DNA from: Sphingomonadales bacterium
GTDB lineage: Bacteria; Pseudomonadota; Alphaproteobacteria; Sphingomonadales; Sphingomonadaceae
Assembly (NCBI GenBank): GCA_019750455.1
Contig: JAIEOM010000052.1
Coordinates: 1-51,677 of the forward strand
Reading direction: 5' to 3'
Length of the DNA: 51,677 nucleotides
Both the position numbers and the translations under genes were made by a program. The notes beneath the pieces were generated by a model that worked only from the letters and a program-made list of their open reading frames with translations, made no database searches and was not told the origin of the DNA. Below, one piece after another: positions 8,604-16,441 of this stretch. How positions within the stretch are numbered: the stretch's first letter is position 1; each line of letters begins with the position of its first letter.

Positions 8604-9458
8604 TCAGGCCCTTGCGGTCACCAACCACGCCTTGCAGCCGAGCATCACGCCTTCGCCTGCGCGATGGTGGCGGGCAAAAAGCGCAGTCAGATCGGCACGC
8701 GCCGCCGCCAGCACCGTCCCGCCCTGTTCGGCAAGGATGCGTCCTGCCGCCATCGAGGCGAGAACAAAGTTAGTGGCCTCTTCCGGCGTCGCACCGGGGC
8801 CGCCGACCGCTTGCTCTCCCTGATAGGCTACCACATCCATTCCGGCGAACCCTGATGCGGCAAGGATCTCCTCAAGGTAGCCGAGATCCTCGAAGGCAAA
8901 GGGACCGGGTGCGCGGGGCACGGCGGGGGGCACTTCGACATGCGCGCGGACCACGCCCATCACCTCCATCATCCACGCATTGTCGCGAGGATGCGCCCAC
9001 ACAGCGAGGTCAATCCGAGCGCCGGACTTGAGCATCGTGCGCAGGTTGACGAAGGCGGGCACGGGCTCGGCAAAGAACATCGAGCCGAAGCGCGAGAACA
9101 GCCGGTCGAACGGCTGCTCTGCCAGCTGCGCAGTGGCGGCGTCCGCGCAGACGAAGCGGGCGGCGCTGCCGGCATCGGCAGCACGCTGCCTTGCCCGTCC
9201 GATCAGCATCGGCGCGATATCGAGCCCGAGCGCGGTGCCCTGCGGCCCGACCCCCTCGGCAATCGCCAAGGTCGTCGCCCCGCCCCCGCAGCCGAGGTCC
9301 AGCACCCTTTCGCCGGGCTGGTAATCGGCACGTGCCAGCAGGGCGGCACCGATGGGGGCGATCATCCCTTCGAAGCGGTCGAGGCTGGCGAGCCAGCGTT
9401 CGCCCATCTCGCCGGCCCAATCCTCGCCCTTGAGCGCCTCGGGTGCGGGCCCGCCCAT
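8604..9458 (-). CDS. Class I SAM-dependent methyltransferase
   Basis: Methyltransferase of 284 residues with a Rossmann fold. Motif I is VLDLGCGGGATTLAIAE (about residues 52-68), followed by the acidic residue in LGLDIAPMLIGRA that contacts the SAM ribose, and VCADAATAQL as motif II. The C-terminal part (APGPFAFEDLGYLEEILAASGF) resembles UbiE/Coq5- or ArsM-like small-molecule methyltransferases. Its ATG overlaps the stop of lpd (TGATG), so it is probably translated from the lpd message as its last gene. The substrate is not evident; the link to lpd is positional only. Confidence 0.85.
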   Translation of the reverse strand: MGGPAPEALKGEDWAGEMGERWLASLDRFEGMIAPIGAALLARADYQPGERVLDLGCGGGATTLAIAEGVGPQGTALGLDIAPMLIGRARQRAADAGSAARFVCADAATAQLAEQPFDRLFSRFGSMFFAEPVPAFVNLRTMLKSGARIDLAVWAHPRDNAWMMEVMGVVRAHVEVPPAVPRAPGPFAFEDLGYLEEILAASGFAGMDVVAYQGEQAVGGPGATPEEATNFVLASMAAGRILAEQGGTVLAAARADLTALFARHHRAGEGVMLGCKAWLVTARA

Positions 9459-10867
9459 CAGAAGTGCAGCGCCCGGCCGTAAGCGTCGAGCACGCTCTCG
9501 TGCATCATCTCGGAGAGCGTCGGGTGCGGGAAGACGGTCTGCATCAGTTCTGCCTCGGTGGTCTCCAGCGTCTTGCCGACGGTGTAGCCCTGGATCAGCT
9601 CCGTCACTTCCGCGCCGACCATGTGCGCGCCGAGCAGCTCGCCAGTCTTCGCGTCGAACACGGTCTTGATGAAGCCCTCGGCCTCGCCCAGCGCGATAGC
9701 CTTGCCGTTGCCGATGAAGGGGAAGTTGCCGACGCGGACTTCATAACCCGCCTCCTTGGCCTTGGCTTCCGTGAAGCCGACGCTGGCGATCTGCGGATGG
9801 CAATAGGTGCAGCCCGGGATGTTGTTGCGGTTGAGCGGGTGCGGGTGGACCTCGGTGTTGCCGAGTTCCTTGGCGATGGCCTCGGCGCAGGTCACGCCCT
9901 CATGGCTCGCCTTGTGTGCCAGCCACGGCCCCGGGGTGCAGTCACCGATGGCCCACAGGCCCTTCGACTTGGTGCGGCCATAGGGGTCGATCTGGATGAA
10001 GCCGCGGTCCATCTCGGCCAGGTCTTCCAGCCCGATATTTTCGGTGTTGGGGACGATGCCGATGGCGACGATCACATGGCTGAAATCGCTTGTCGCGCTC
10101 TTGCCCGCCTTGTCCTTGATGGTGGCGGTGATGCCCGTGTCAGTGACCTTGATCGCCTCCACCCCGGCACCGGTCATGATGCTAATGCCCTGCTTCTTGA
10201 GGCTCTTTTCTAGGAAGGTCGAGACGTCCGCGTCCTCCACCGGCACGATCCGGTCGAGCATCTCCACCACGGTAACTTCGCTGCCGAGGTCATTGTAGAA
10301 GCTGGCAAACTCGATCCCGATCGCACCCGATCCGATGACCAGCAGCTTGGTCGGAAGTTCGGTGGGCGTCATCGCATGGCGATAGGTCCACACGCGCTTG
10401 CCGTCAGCCGGAGCGAATGGCAGATCGCGGGCGCGGGCGCCGGTGGCGACGATGATGTGCTTGGCGGTGAGGGCTTCCTCGCCCTTGTCGCTCTTCACCG
10501 TGAGGCTGGTCGCGCCGGTCAGTGTGCCGGTGCCCATGTGGACGGTGATCTTGTTCTTCTTCATCAGGTGACCGATGCCCTGATTGAGCTGCTTGGCCAC
10601 CCCGCGGCTGCGCTTGACGATGGCGGCAAGGTCCGCCTCGATACCCGTTGCGACGAGGCCGTAATCGCCCGCGTGCTGCATGTAGTGGAAGATTTCGGCC
10701 GAACGCAGCATCGCCTTGGTTGGGATGCAGCCCCAGTTGAGGCAGATGCCGCCGAGGTTCTCGCGCTCCACGATGGCGGTCTTGAGCCCGAGCTGCGCGC
10801 AGCGGATCGCCGCAACATAGCCGCCGGGGCCGGAGCCGAGCACGATCACGTCATAGGAAGTCGACAT
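9458..10867 (-). CDS. lpd: Dihydrolipoyl dehydrogenase (E3)
   Basis: FAD-dependent E3 component of 2-oxoacid dehydrogenase complexes, 469 residues, oxidising dihydrolipoamide with NAD+. The N-terminal FAD-binding VLGSGPGGYVAAIRCAQLG, the redox-active disulfide in GGICLNWGCIPTKA, the NAD-binding LVIGSGAIGIEFASFYNDLG and the C-terminal active-site HPTLSE motif are all present. The cluster pdhC - small membrane protein - thioesterase - lpd suggests that it serves the pyruvate dehydrogenase complex. pdhA and pdhB are not in the window. About 215 non-coding bases lie upstream and include an 8-base inverted repeat (separate entry), so it may have its own promoter. Confidence 0.96.
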   Translation of the reverse strand: MSTSYDVIVLGSGPGGYVAAIRCAQLGLKTAIVERENLGGICLNWGCIPTKAMLRSAEIFHYMQHAGDYGLVATGIEADLAAIVKRSRGVAKQLNQGIGHLMKKNKITVHMGTGTLTGATSLTVKSDKGEEALTAKHIIVATGARARDLPFAPADGKRVWTYRHAMTPTELPTKLLVIGSGAIGIEFASFYNDLGSEVTVVEMLDRIVPVEDADVSTFLEKSLKKQGISIMTGAGVEAIKVTDTGITATIKDKAGKSATSDFSHVIVAIGIVPNTENIGLEDLAEMDRGFIQIDPYGRTKSKGLWAIGDCTPGPWLAHKASHEGVTCAEAIAKELGNTEVHPHPLNRNNIPGCTYCHPQIASVGFTEAKAKEAGYEVRVGNFPFIGNGKAIALGEAEGFIKTVFDAKTGELLGAHMVGAEVTELIQGYTVGKTLETTEAELMQTVFPHPTLSEMMHESVLDAYGRALHF

Positions 10868-10899
10868 TTCTTTCAGCCTTCAGGTCTTGGGGGAACACT

Positions 10900-10941
10900 G
10901 TTGGGAAGTTTACGAGGGTTACAGCGTGTCACTTTCCCAAC
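10900..10941. repeat. 8-bp inverted repeat upstream of lpd
   Basis: Arms GTTGGGAA (10900-10907) and TTCCCAAC (10934-10941) are exact reverse complements separated by 26 bases, about 33 bases upstream of the lpd start codon. The position suits an operator or a 5'-leader structure. No recognised regulator consensus matches it. The rest of the 10,868-11,083 gap is AT-richer than the flanking genes and holds no convincing small gene. Confidence 0.4.
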
Positions 10942-11083
10942 ATCATTTTTATTGATCCAATTCAGGTGGTTCGGCGAGAAACGCCGGGGGTGACACAAAA
11001 AAGTTTCCGGCGCGCGGTGCGGTAAAGGTGGGCGGATCGGGCACCATCGGCAGATACACGCTGCGTGTGCGGTAGGAAAACCA

Positions 11084-11470
11084 TCACGCTGCCTGCGCGA
11101 CCGCGCGAGGGCGGCCATCCTCGTCCAGCAATACGAACTTGAAGGTGCCCTGGGCGACCTTGATCGTGGCCTCTCCGTTGCGCTCGCGCGCGATGGCTTC
11201 GGCGGCGATGGTCAATGAGGTGGTGCCGGTGGAGAGAACGTCGCAATAGACCGAGAGTTCATCCCCTACCGCCATCGCCCCAGGAAAGGCAAAGTCGGTC
11301 GCGGAGACGACCACGGCCTTGCCCTGCCCCACGCGGCTCGCGAGGCTTCCCGCACCCAGCGCCATCTGCGCCATCAGCCACCCGCCGAACACCCCGCCAT
11401 AGGGATTGGTGTCGGCGGGCATGGCGGTGACGCGGATCTGGGGGGAGCGGTCAGTGATTTCGTTCACCAT
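11084..11470 (-). CDS. Acyl-CoA thioesterase, YciA-like hotdog protein
   Basis: Single hotdog-fold acyl-CoA thioesterase of 128 residues. The segment MPADTNPYGGVFGGWLMAQM matches the YciA/BACH signature, with the helix following GG and the catalytic Asp in ADTN. The protein hydrolyses acyl-CoA to free acid and CoA, in the cytoplasm. The start MVNEITDRSPQIRV at 11468-11470 is preferred over the longer open frame (11500), which gives an atypical tail. With this start the gene overlaps the upstream membrane-protein gene by 7 bases, suggesting co-translation. Its place between pdhC and lpd suggests a link to acyl-CoA turnover; that is inference. Confidence 0.85.
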   Translation of the reverse strand: MVNEITDRSPQIRVTAMPADTNPYGGVFGGWLMAQMALGAGSLASRVGQGKAVVVSATDFAFPGAMAVGDELSVYCDVLSTGTTSLTIAAEAIARERNGEATIKVAQGTFKFVLLDEDGRPRAVAQAA

Positions 11471-11952
11471 TTGGAACTTATGGCGCGTTCGAACTTGCAA
11501 TCGGGAAGTATTCGAATTCCCAAACGGCTTTCGATCTCGCGCTGCCTCGTTCTATCCGCGGTGTCTCCGTGTTGTCTAAGCATATTAATCCTTGCACGGA
11601 CGAAGCTCCTGCTGTCCTCAGGAATACCTGCGGCGCGCGTCGCGCAGCGAATATTCTCAGCCAGTGATCGGTCGGCCTTTTTCTCTGGAGAAGATTGCCA
11701 TTTCCACTGGGGCAGCATGCAAAAGCCAAGAAGAAGGAACGGGATCAAGTCAAATCCATTCAGTGCCACATTTGCCCCCTTCCCGCCCGAAACAAAGATA
11801 AAGGCGGCGAAGACAGCGAAAGCAACCGCGAGCGCGATCGGTACGGTCGGATTGCTAGCGCTTCCTCCCGAAAGGCTCTTGTCCAAATAAACGAAAGCTA
11901 CCGCGGCCGCCGCGAGGATCAGCAAACCCAAGATCGAACCTATCATTCTCAT
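11464..11952 (-). CDS. Hypothetical membrane protein of lower GC
   Basis: I do not recognise this 162-residue protein. It begins with a hydrophobic segment (about 4-21, IGSILGLLILAAAAVAFVYL), has a second (about 36-54) and a third (about 66-80, LNGFDLIPFLLLGFCML), then a soluble, charged C-terminal half from about residue 84 that includes an Arg-rich stretch (TADRTRQREIESRLGIRILP). Base and codon use differ from the neighbours: one counted 60-base line (11521-11580) is 57% GC, well below the flanking pdhC and lpd. It overlaps the thioesterase start by 7 bases and lies 25 bases downstream of pdhC. It is either a fast-evolving lineage gene or an acquired one. It could be a membrane-anchored regulator, but nothing shows that directly. 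Confidence 0.6.
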   Translation of the reverse strand: MRMIGSILGLLILAAAAVAFVYLDKSLSGGSASNPTVPIALAVAFAVFAAFIFVSGGKGANVALNGFDLIPFLLLGFCMLPQWKWQSSPEKKADRSLAENIRCATRAAGIPEDSRSFVRARINMLRQHGDTADRTRQREIESRLGIRILPDCKFERAISSKW

Positions 11953-11977
11953 CTTGATGAGCCGACTTCCCTTGGCC

Positions 11978-13405
11978 TCACACCACCAGCCCCATCGGGT
12001 TCTCGACGAGGTTCTTCAGCGCCTCCATCAGCTGTGCGCCGTCTGCGCCATCAATCGCGCGGTGATCGAAGCTGCCGGTGGCGCTCATCACGGTTGCCGC
12101 GACGATCTGGCCGTCCTCGACCCACGGGCGCTGCTCGCCAGCGCCGACTGCGAGGATCATCGCCTGGGGCGGGTTGATCACCGCGTCGAACTGCTTGGTG
12201 CCGAACATCCCGAGGTTGGACAGGCTCGCCGTGCCGCCCTGGAATTCGTGCGGCTGAAGCTTGCCGTCCTTGGCCTTGTTCGCGAGCGCCTTCATCTCGG
12301 TGCTGATTTCTGAAAGGCCCTTGCGGCCCGCGTCGCGGATGATCGGGGTGATCAGGCCCGAAGGCGCGGCCACCGCCACCGAGATATCCTGCCGGGTGAA
12401 TTGCAGCAGCGTATCGCCCTGGAAGCTGACGTTGCACTTGGGCACGCGCTGGAGCGCGCGGGCGAGCGCCTTGATCAGCAGATCATTGACCGAGAGCTTC
12501 ACGCCATCCGCTTCAAGCGACTTGTTCAGCTCGCCGCGCAGCTTCAGCAGTGCATCAAGCCGGATATCGACCGTGAGGTAGATGTGCGGGATGGTCTGCT
12601 TGGCCTCGGTGAGGCGGCGGGCAATGACCTTGCGGACATTGTTGAGCTTCTGCAACTCGTAAGGCGCATCGAGGTCGCCGCCGAGGCTGGGGATGGCCAC
12701 AGGTGCGGGCGCTGCGGCGGGAGCCGGGGCGCTTGCTGCCTGGGCGGGTGCCGCAGCAGCCGCAGGCGCGGCGGCGGGTGTGAAATTCTCGACATCGTCC
12801 TTGACGATCCGACCGTTCGGGCCGGTCCCCTTGACCTGCGCGAGGTCTATGCCCTTGTCTGCCGCGATCCGCTTGGCGAGCGGCGAGGCAACGATGCGTT
12901 CGCCCGATGCGGCGGGAGGCGACGCGGGAGCCGGAGTGGGCGTTGGCGCCGGAACGGCAGGCGTGCCGCCGCTCTTGGCGATCAAGGCCTCGACATCTTC
13001 CTTGGTGATCTTGCCCTTGGGGCCAGTGCCCGTGATCCCGGCAAGGTCGACGCCGTTCAGTTCGGCCAGCTTGCGCGCGGTCGGGGTGGCGGCAGGGCCA
13101 TCTGCCGCAGGAGCCTCTTCAGCGGGTGCCGAAGCCGGAGCCGGAGCGGGTGCCGCATCCTCGCCCTCGACCGCGAGCCGCGCGATCACGGCGCCGACCT
13201 TCACGCCTTCCGTGCCTTCCTCGATCAGGATTTCGGCGATCACGCCTTCATCGACCGCTTCGAACTCCATCGTCGCCTTGTCGGTTTCGATCTCGGCCAT
13301 CACATCGCCCGAGGAAACCGTATCCCCGACCTTCACCAGCCACTTGGCCAGCGTGCCCTCTTCCATGGTGGGCGACAGAGCCGGCATCTTGATGTCGAGG
13401 GCCAT
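11978..13405 (-). CDS. pdhC: Pyruvate dehydrogenase E2, dihydrolipoamide acetyltransferase
   Basis: Core E2 enzyme of the pyruvate dehydrogenase complex, 475 residues, transferring acetyl groups from lipoamide to CoA. One N-terminal lipoyl domain carries the modified lysine K43 in [10 protein letters not shown]. Ala/Pro linkers follow. There are then two segments that both read as peripheral-subunit-binding domains, about 106-141 ([20 protein letters not shown]) and about 172-207 ([20 protein letters not shown]). The C-terminal catalytic domain starts near 245 and carries the active-site DHRAIDG motif (H448, D452). Two binding domains are unusual, since most alphaproteobacterial PdhC I know have one. 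pdhA/pdhB are not nearby; lpd is downstream in the same orientation. Confidence 0.94.
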   Translation of the reverse strand: MALDIKMPALSPTMEEGTLAKWLVKVGDTVSSGDVMAEIETDKATMEFEAVDEGVIAEILIEEGTEGVKVGAVIARLAVEGEDAAPAPAPASAPAEEAPAADGPAATPTARKLAELNGVDLAGITGTGPKGKITKEDVEALIAKSGGTPAVPAPTPTPAPASPPAASGERIVASPLAKRIAADKGIDLAQVKGTGPNGRIVKDDVENFTPAAAPAAAAAPAQAASAPAPAAAPAPVAIPSLGGDLDAPYELQKLNNVRKVIARRLTEAKQTIPHIYLTVDIRLDALLKLRGELNKSLEADGVKLSVNDLLIKALARALQRVPKCNVSFQGDTLLQFTRQDISVAVAAPSGLITPIIRDAGRKGLSEISTEMKALANKAKDGKLQPHEFQGGTASLSNLGMFGTKQFDAVINPPQAMILAVGAGEQRPWVEDGQIVAATVMSATGSFDHRAIDGADGAQLMEALKNLVENPMGLVV

Positions 13406-13553
13406 GATCCAGTGATACTCCCGTAATCGATCCTTGGCCTGTCTCTGGCCAATTCCCTAGCGTCGGGCAAGGCCTCGAATCGGCTAGGATTGGTCGGGAC
13501 TTGCCATTCCATACGAATGCATTGATACCCCGCACCTCAACGGGGCCGACACG

Positions 13554-14006
13554 ATGCGCACATTTCTGGTCATCATCGACGAGAGCGAGGAGGCCACCGC
13601 CGCCCTGCGCTATGCCGCGCGCCGGGCCGTCGCGGTGGGCGGCGCTGTGCATCTTCTAGCGCTGGTGCCGCAGCAGAATTTTTCCGCATTCGGCGCGGTG
13701 CAGGCCACCATCGAGGCCGAGGCGCGCGACCGAGCCGAGATGCTGGCGCATGGCGTTGCCGGCAATCTCCTCGCGGAAAGCGGCATCATGCCGACCATTT
13801 CGGTCAAGATCGGGTCGGGTCAGAAGATCGTCAGCGAATTCCTGGCCGACCATCCCGAGGTCGGCGCGCTGGTGCTGGGGGCAGCCAAAGGCGCCGCGCC
13901 CGGGCCGCTGGTGACGCATTTCTCGGCTGCGGCCGGATCGCTGCCCTGCCCGCTCTACATCATCCCCGCCGATTACGACGAGACCAAGAGCGATCACGGC
14001 GCCTAG
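13554..14006 (+). CDS. Universal stress protein (UspA family)
   Basis: Single UspA domain of 150 residues, cytoplasmic, probably dimeric. It starts with the beta-strand FLVIIDESEEATAALRYAARRA typical of the family. It ends with VGALVLGAAKGAAPGPLVTHF and the final strand CPLYIIP. The usual ATP-binding G-x2-G-x9-G-S/T pattern is only partly kept in this tail, so nucleotide binding is uncertain. It is transcribed divergently from pdhC; 148 bases lie between them. A possible sigma-70 promoter is TTGCCA (13501) with a 16-base spacer to TGATAC (13523), about 25 bases before the ATG. It converges on rnr, with only 6 bases between the stop codons. Confidence 0.88.
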   Translation: MRTFLVIIDESEEATAALRYAARRAVAVGGAVHLLALVPQQNFSAFGAVQATIEAEARDRAEMLAHGVAGNLLAESGIMPTISVKIGSGQKIVSEFLADHPEVGALVLGAAKGAAPGPLVTHFSAAAGSLPCPLYIIPADYDETKSDHGA

Positions 14007-14012
14007 CGCGCG

Positions 14013-16310
14013 CTACGTCTTGCGGCCCTGATGGCGGATGTTGCCGGGGCGCCCGCGCTTGCCGACCATGAACTTGCCCGCCTTTTTCGGCGGTCCGCCG
14101 GGTCCATTGCGCCGGTCGTGCGGCCTGGTGCCGCGCGGTTCGATGCGGCCCATATCGGCATCGGGAAGCACGAACTTGAGCGCCCCGGTGAGCGGATTGG
14201 CCTCCGCAAGCTTCAGCTTCAGCCGGTCGCCGCTGGCATAGGTCGTGCCGCTGTCGCTGCCGACCAGCGCCTGCGCGGCCTCGTCATGGCGGAAGTATTC
14301 GCCGCCCAGCGTCGAGATCGGCACTAGCCCGTCACCGCCCAGCCCGACGATGGTGGCGAAGAAGCCGAAGGCCTGCACGCCGGTGATGCGGGTGTCGAAC
14401 ACCTCGCCCACCCGGGCAGACAGCCATGCGGCGACATAGCGGTCGATCGTGTCACGTTCGGCCTCCATCGCGCGCCGCTCGGTCTGGCTGATCGCGTCGG
14501 AGACCTGTTGCAGGCTTGCCCTGTCGCGGTCCGACAGACCGGAGGTGGCGGGGATCGATCCGGGCGGGGCGGGTTGTTCGAGCTTGTAAGCATCCACCAG
14601 TGCGCGGTGCACCAGTAGGTCCGAATAACGGCGGATCGGCGAAGTGAAGTGGGCGTAGGAGCCGAGGCTCAATCCGAAGTGCCCCGCATTCGCCGGCCCG
14701 TAATAGGCCTGCGTCTGGCTGCGCAGCACCGCCTCCATCACCAGCGCCTTTTCCGCCTCGTCCGAAATGTCCTTGAGCATCCGGTTGAACAGGCCGGGCG
14801 TCACCACCTGCCCGAGCGCCAGCTTCTTTCCCATCGTGGCGAGGTAATCGCGCAGGGCAATCAGCTTCTCGCGGCTCGGCGGCTCGTGGATGCGGTAGAC
14901 CACCGGCGCGGTCTTGGCCTCGAGCGCCTTGGCCGCCGCGACATTGGCGGCGATCATGAAATCCTCAACCACGCGGTGCGCATCGAGCCGTTCGCGGATG
15001 GCGATTTCGGCAATCCGGCCCTTTTCGTCGAGCACCACGCGGCGTTCTGGCAATTCCAGTTCGAGCGGATCGCGGGCCTGCCGTGCATCGGCGAGTGCTT
15101 TCCACGCCGCCCACAGGTTGGCGAGATATTCGGGCGGGTTGCCGCCATCGACTGCGGCTTGCGCATCCTCGTAGGCAATGTTGTGCGCGATCCGCACCAG
15201 CGCGCGGGTGAAGCGGAAACTGCTCACCTTCCCATCGGCATTGATGTGCAGGTGGCAGGCCATTGCCGCGCGGTCTTCGCCCTCTTTCAGAGAGCAAACG
15301 TCGGCCGAAAGCACTTCGGGCATCATCGGCACCACGCGGTCGGGGAAGTAAACCGAGTTGCCGCGCTTCCTGGCCTCGCGATCCAGCGCGGAGCCGGGGC
15401 GGACGTAGAATGACACATCGGCAATCGCGACCAGCGCGTTGAACCCGCCCTGCCCGTCCGGCTCGGCCCAGATCGCGTCATCGTGATCGCGCGCGTCGGC
15501 GGGGTCGATGGCGACAATCGGCAGATGCCGCAGATCCTCACGCGACTTGTCCGACAGCTTGAGCTTTGCCGCGCGCGGAGCTTCCTCCAGCACCTCATCG
15601 GGGAAGATGTGCGGGATGCCATGCTTGGCGATGGCGATCATGCTGAACGAACGCGGGGCGAGCGGATCGCCGATCACCTCGACGACCTTCACCCCCGCGC
15701 GATCCGAGCGGCCCACGCGTTCGGCGATCACCAGCTGGCCTGCCTCGGCCTCGCCACGGTCAGCGATGGGGGCGGACTGGCGCACGCGCTTGTCTACGGG
15801 CGCGAGCCATGCCTTGCCGGTCTTGTCGATCTCGACCACGCCCATCAGGCCTTCGGTGCGCGCCGGAAGCTTCTTCATCGGGATCGCCACCCAGCCCGCG
15901 TCAGTCTCCTCGGTGCGGGCAAGGATGCGGTCGCCGCGCTTCAATGCCGGCGGGCGTTTCGCGCCCCGCATCTTGGGCTCGCGCACGATCAGACGCGGGG
16001 CATTCCCGGGGGCTTCGGGGTCCCAATTGTCGGGCTCGGCGACCAGATCACCGTCCTCAATGGCGACGATCTTCAGCGTCGTCACCTTGGGCACCCCGCC
16101 CATGCGGTGAAAGGCGCTTTTCGAGCCGTCGATCAGCCCTTCTTCGGCCATGTCCTTGAGCAGAGCCTTCAGCTTGATCTTCTCCTGCCCCTTCAGCCCG
16201 AAGGCCTTCGCGATCTCGCGCTTGCCGGCGGGAATGTCGGAGGACTGGATGAAGTCGAGCACCTGAGCGGGCGTCGGCATCCCCTGGGTGAGCTTGGGAG
16301 GTTTGGGCAT
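14013..16310 (-). CDS. rnr: Ribonuclease R
   Basis: 3'-5' exoribonuclease of 765 residues in the RNase II/RNB family, degrading structured RNA. It has an N-terminal winged-helix region (about 10-70), cold-shock domains, and the RNB catalytic domain, where the magnesium-binding aspartates lie in AIDPADARDHDDAI (D269, D275, D277, D278). A C-terminal S1 domain (VGEVFDTRITGVQAFGFFATIVGLG) and a basic Gly/Arg/Lys tail (KKAGKFMVGKRGRPGNIRHQGRK) follow. The tail fits RNase R rather than RNase II. The gene lies downstream of an M28 peptidase gene with a palindromic repeat between them and converges with the universal stress protein gene. Confidence 0.95.
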   Translation of the reverse strand: MPKPPKLTQGMPTPAQVLDFIQSSDIPAGKREIAKAFGLKGQEKIKLKALLKDMAEEGLIDGSKSAFHRMGGVPKVTTLKIVAIEDGDLVAEPDNWDPEAPGNAPRLIVREPKMRGAKRPPALKRGDRILARTEETDAGWVAIPMKKLPARTEGLMGVVEIDKTGKAWLAPVDKRVRQSAPIADRGEAEAGQLVIAERVGRSDRAGVKVVEVIGDPLAPRSFSMIAIAKHGIPHIFPDEVLEEAPRAAKLKLSDKSREDLRHLPIVAIDPADARDHDDAIWAEPDGQGGFNALVAIADVSFYVRPGSALDREARKRGNSVYFPDRVVPMMPEVLSADVCSLKEGEDRAAMACHLHINADGKVSSFRFTRALVRIAHNIAYEDAQAAVDGGNPPEYLANLWAAWKALADARQARDPLELELPERRVVLDEKGRIAEIAIRERLDAHRVVEDFMIAANVAAAKALEAKTAPVVYRIHEPPSREKLIALRDYLATMGKKLALGQVVTPGLFNRMLKDISDEAEKALVMEAVLRSQTQAYYGPANAGHFGLSLGSYAHFTSPIRRYSDLLVHRALVDAYKLEQPAPPGSIPATSGLSDRDRASLQQVSDAISQTERRAMEAERDTIDRYVAAWLSARVGEVFDTRITGVQAFGFFATIVGLGGDGLVPISTLGGEYFRHDEAAQALVGSDSGTTYASGDRLKLKLAEANPLTGALKFVLPDADMGRIEPRGTRPHDRRNGPGGPPKKAGKFMVGKRGRPGNIRHQGRKT

Positions 16311-16334
16311 GCCTCTCCCCTACCCGATGAATTT

Positions 16335-16437
16335 CGTCATTGCGAGGAGCCTTTAGGCGACGCGGCAATCCATGGGCGAACCTGTGACCTGCCAGAGGGG
16401 GCGATCCATGGATTGCTTCGCTCCGCTCGCAATGACG
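16335..16437. repeat. REP/MITE-like palindromic intergenic repeat
   Basis: Two long inverted arms, 16335-16375 and 16406-16437. Each begins from the outside with CGTCATTGCGAG and ends at the inner side with GCAATCCATGG, separated by about 30 bases. The right arm is continuous and the left has a diverged middle. This CGTCATTGCGAG...GCAATCCA palindrome is a type of intergenic repeat found in many proteobacterial genomes. It fills most of the 131-base gap between the rnr start and the M28 peptidase stop. As RNA it would fold into a long hairpin that could protect the 3' end of the peptidase message. Confidence 0.8.
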
Positions 16438-16441
16438 AGGT

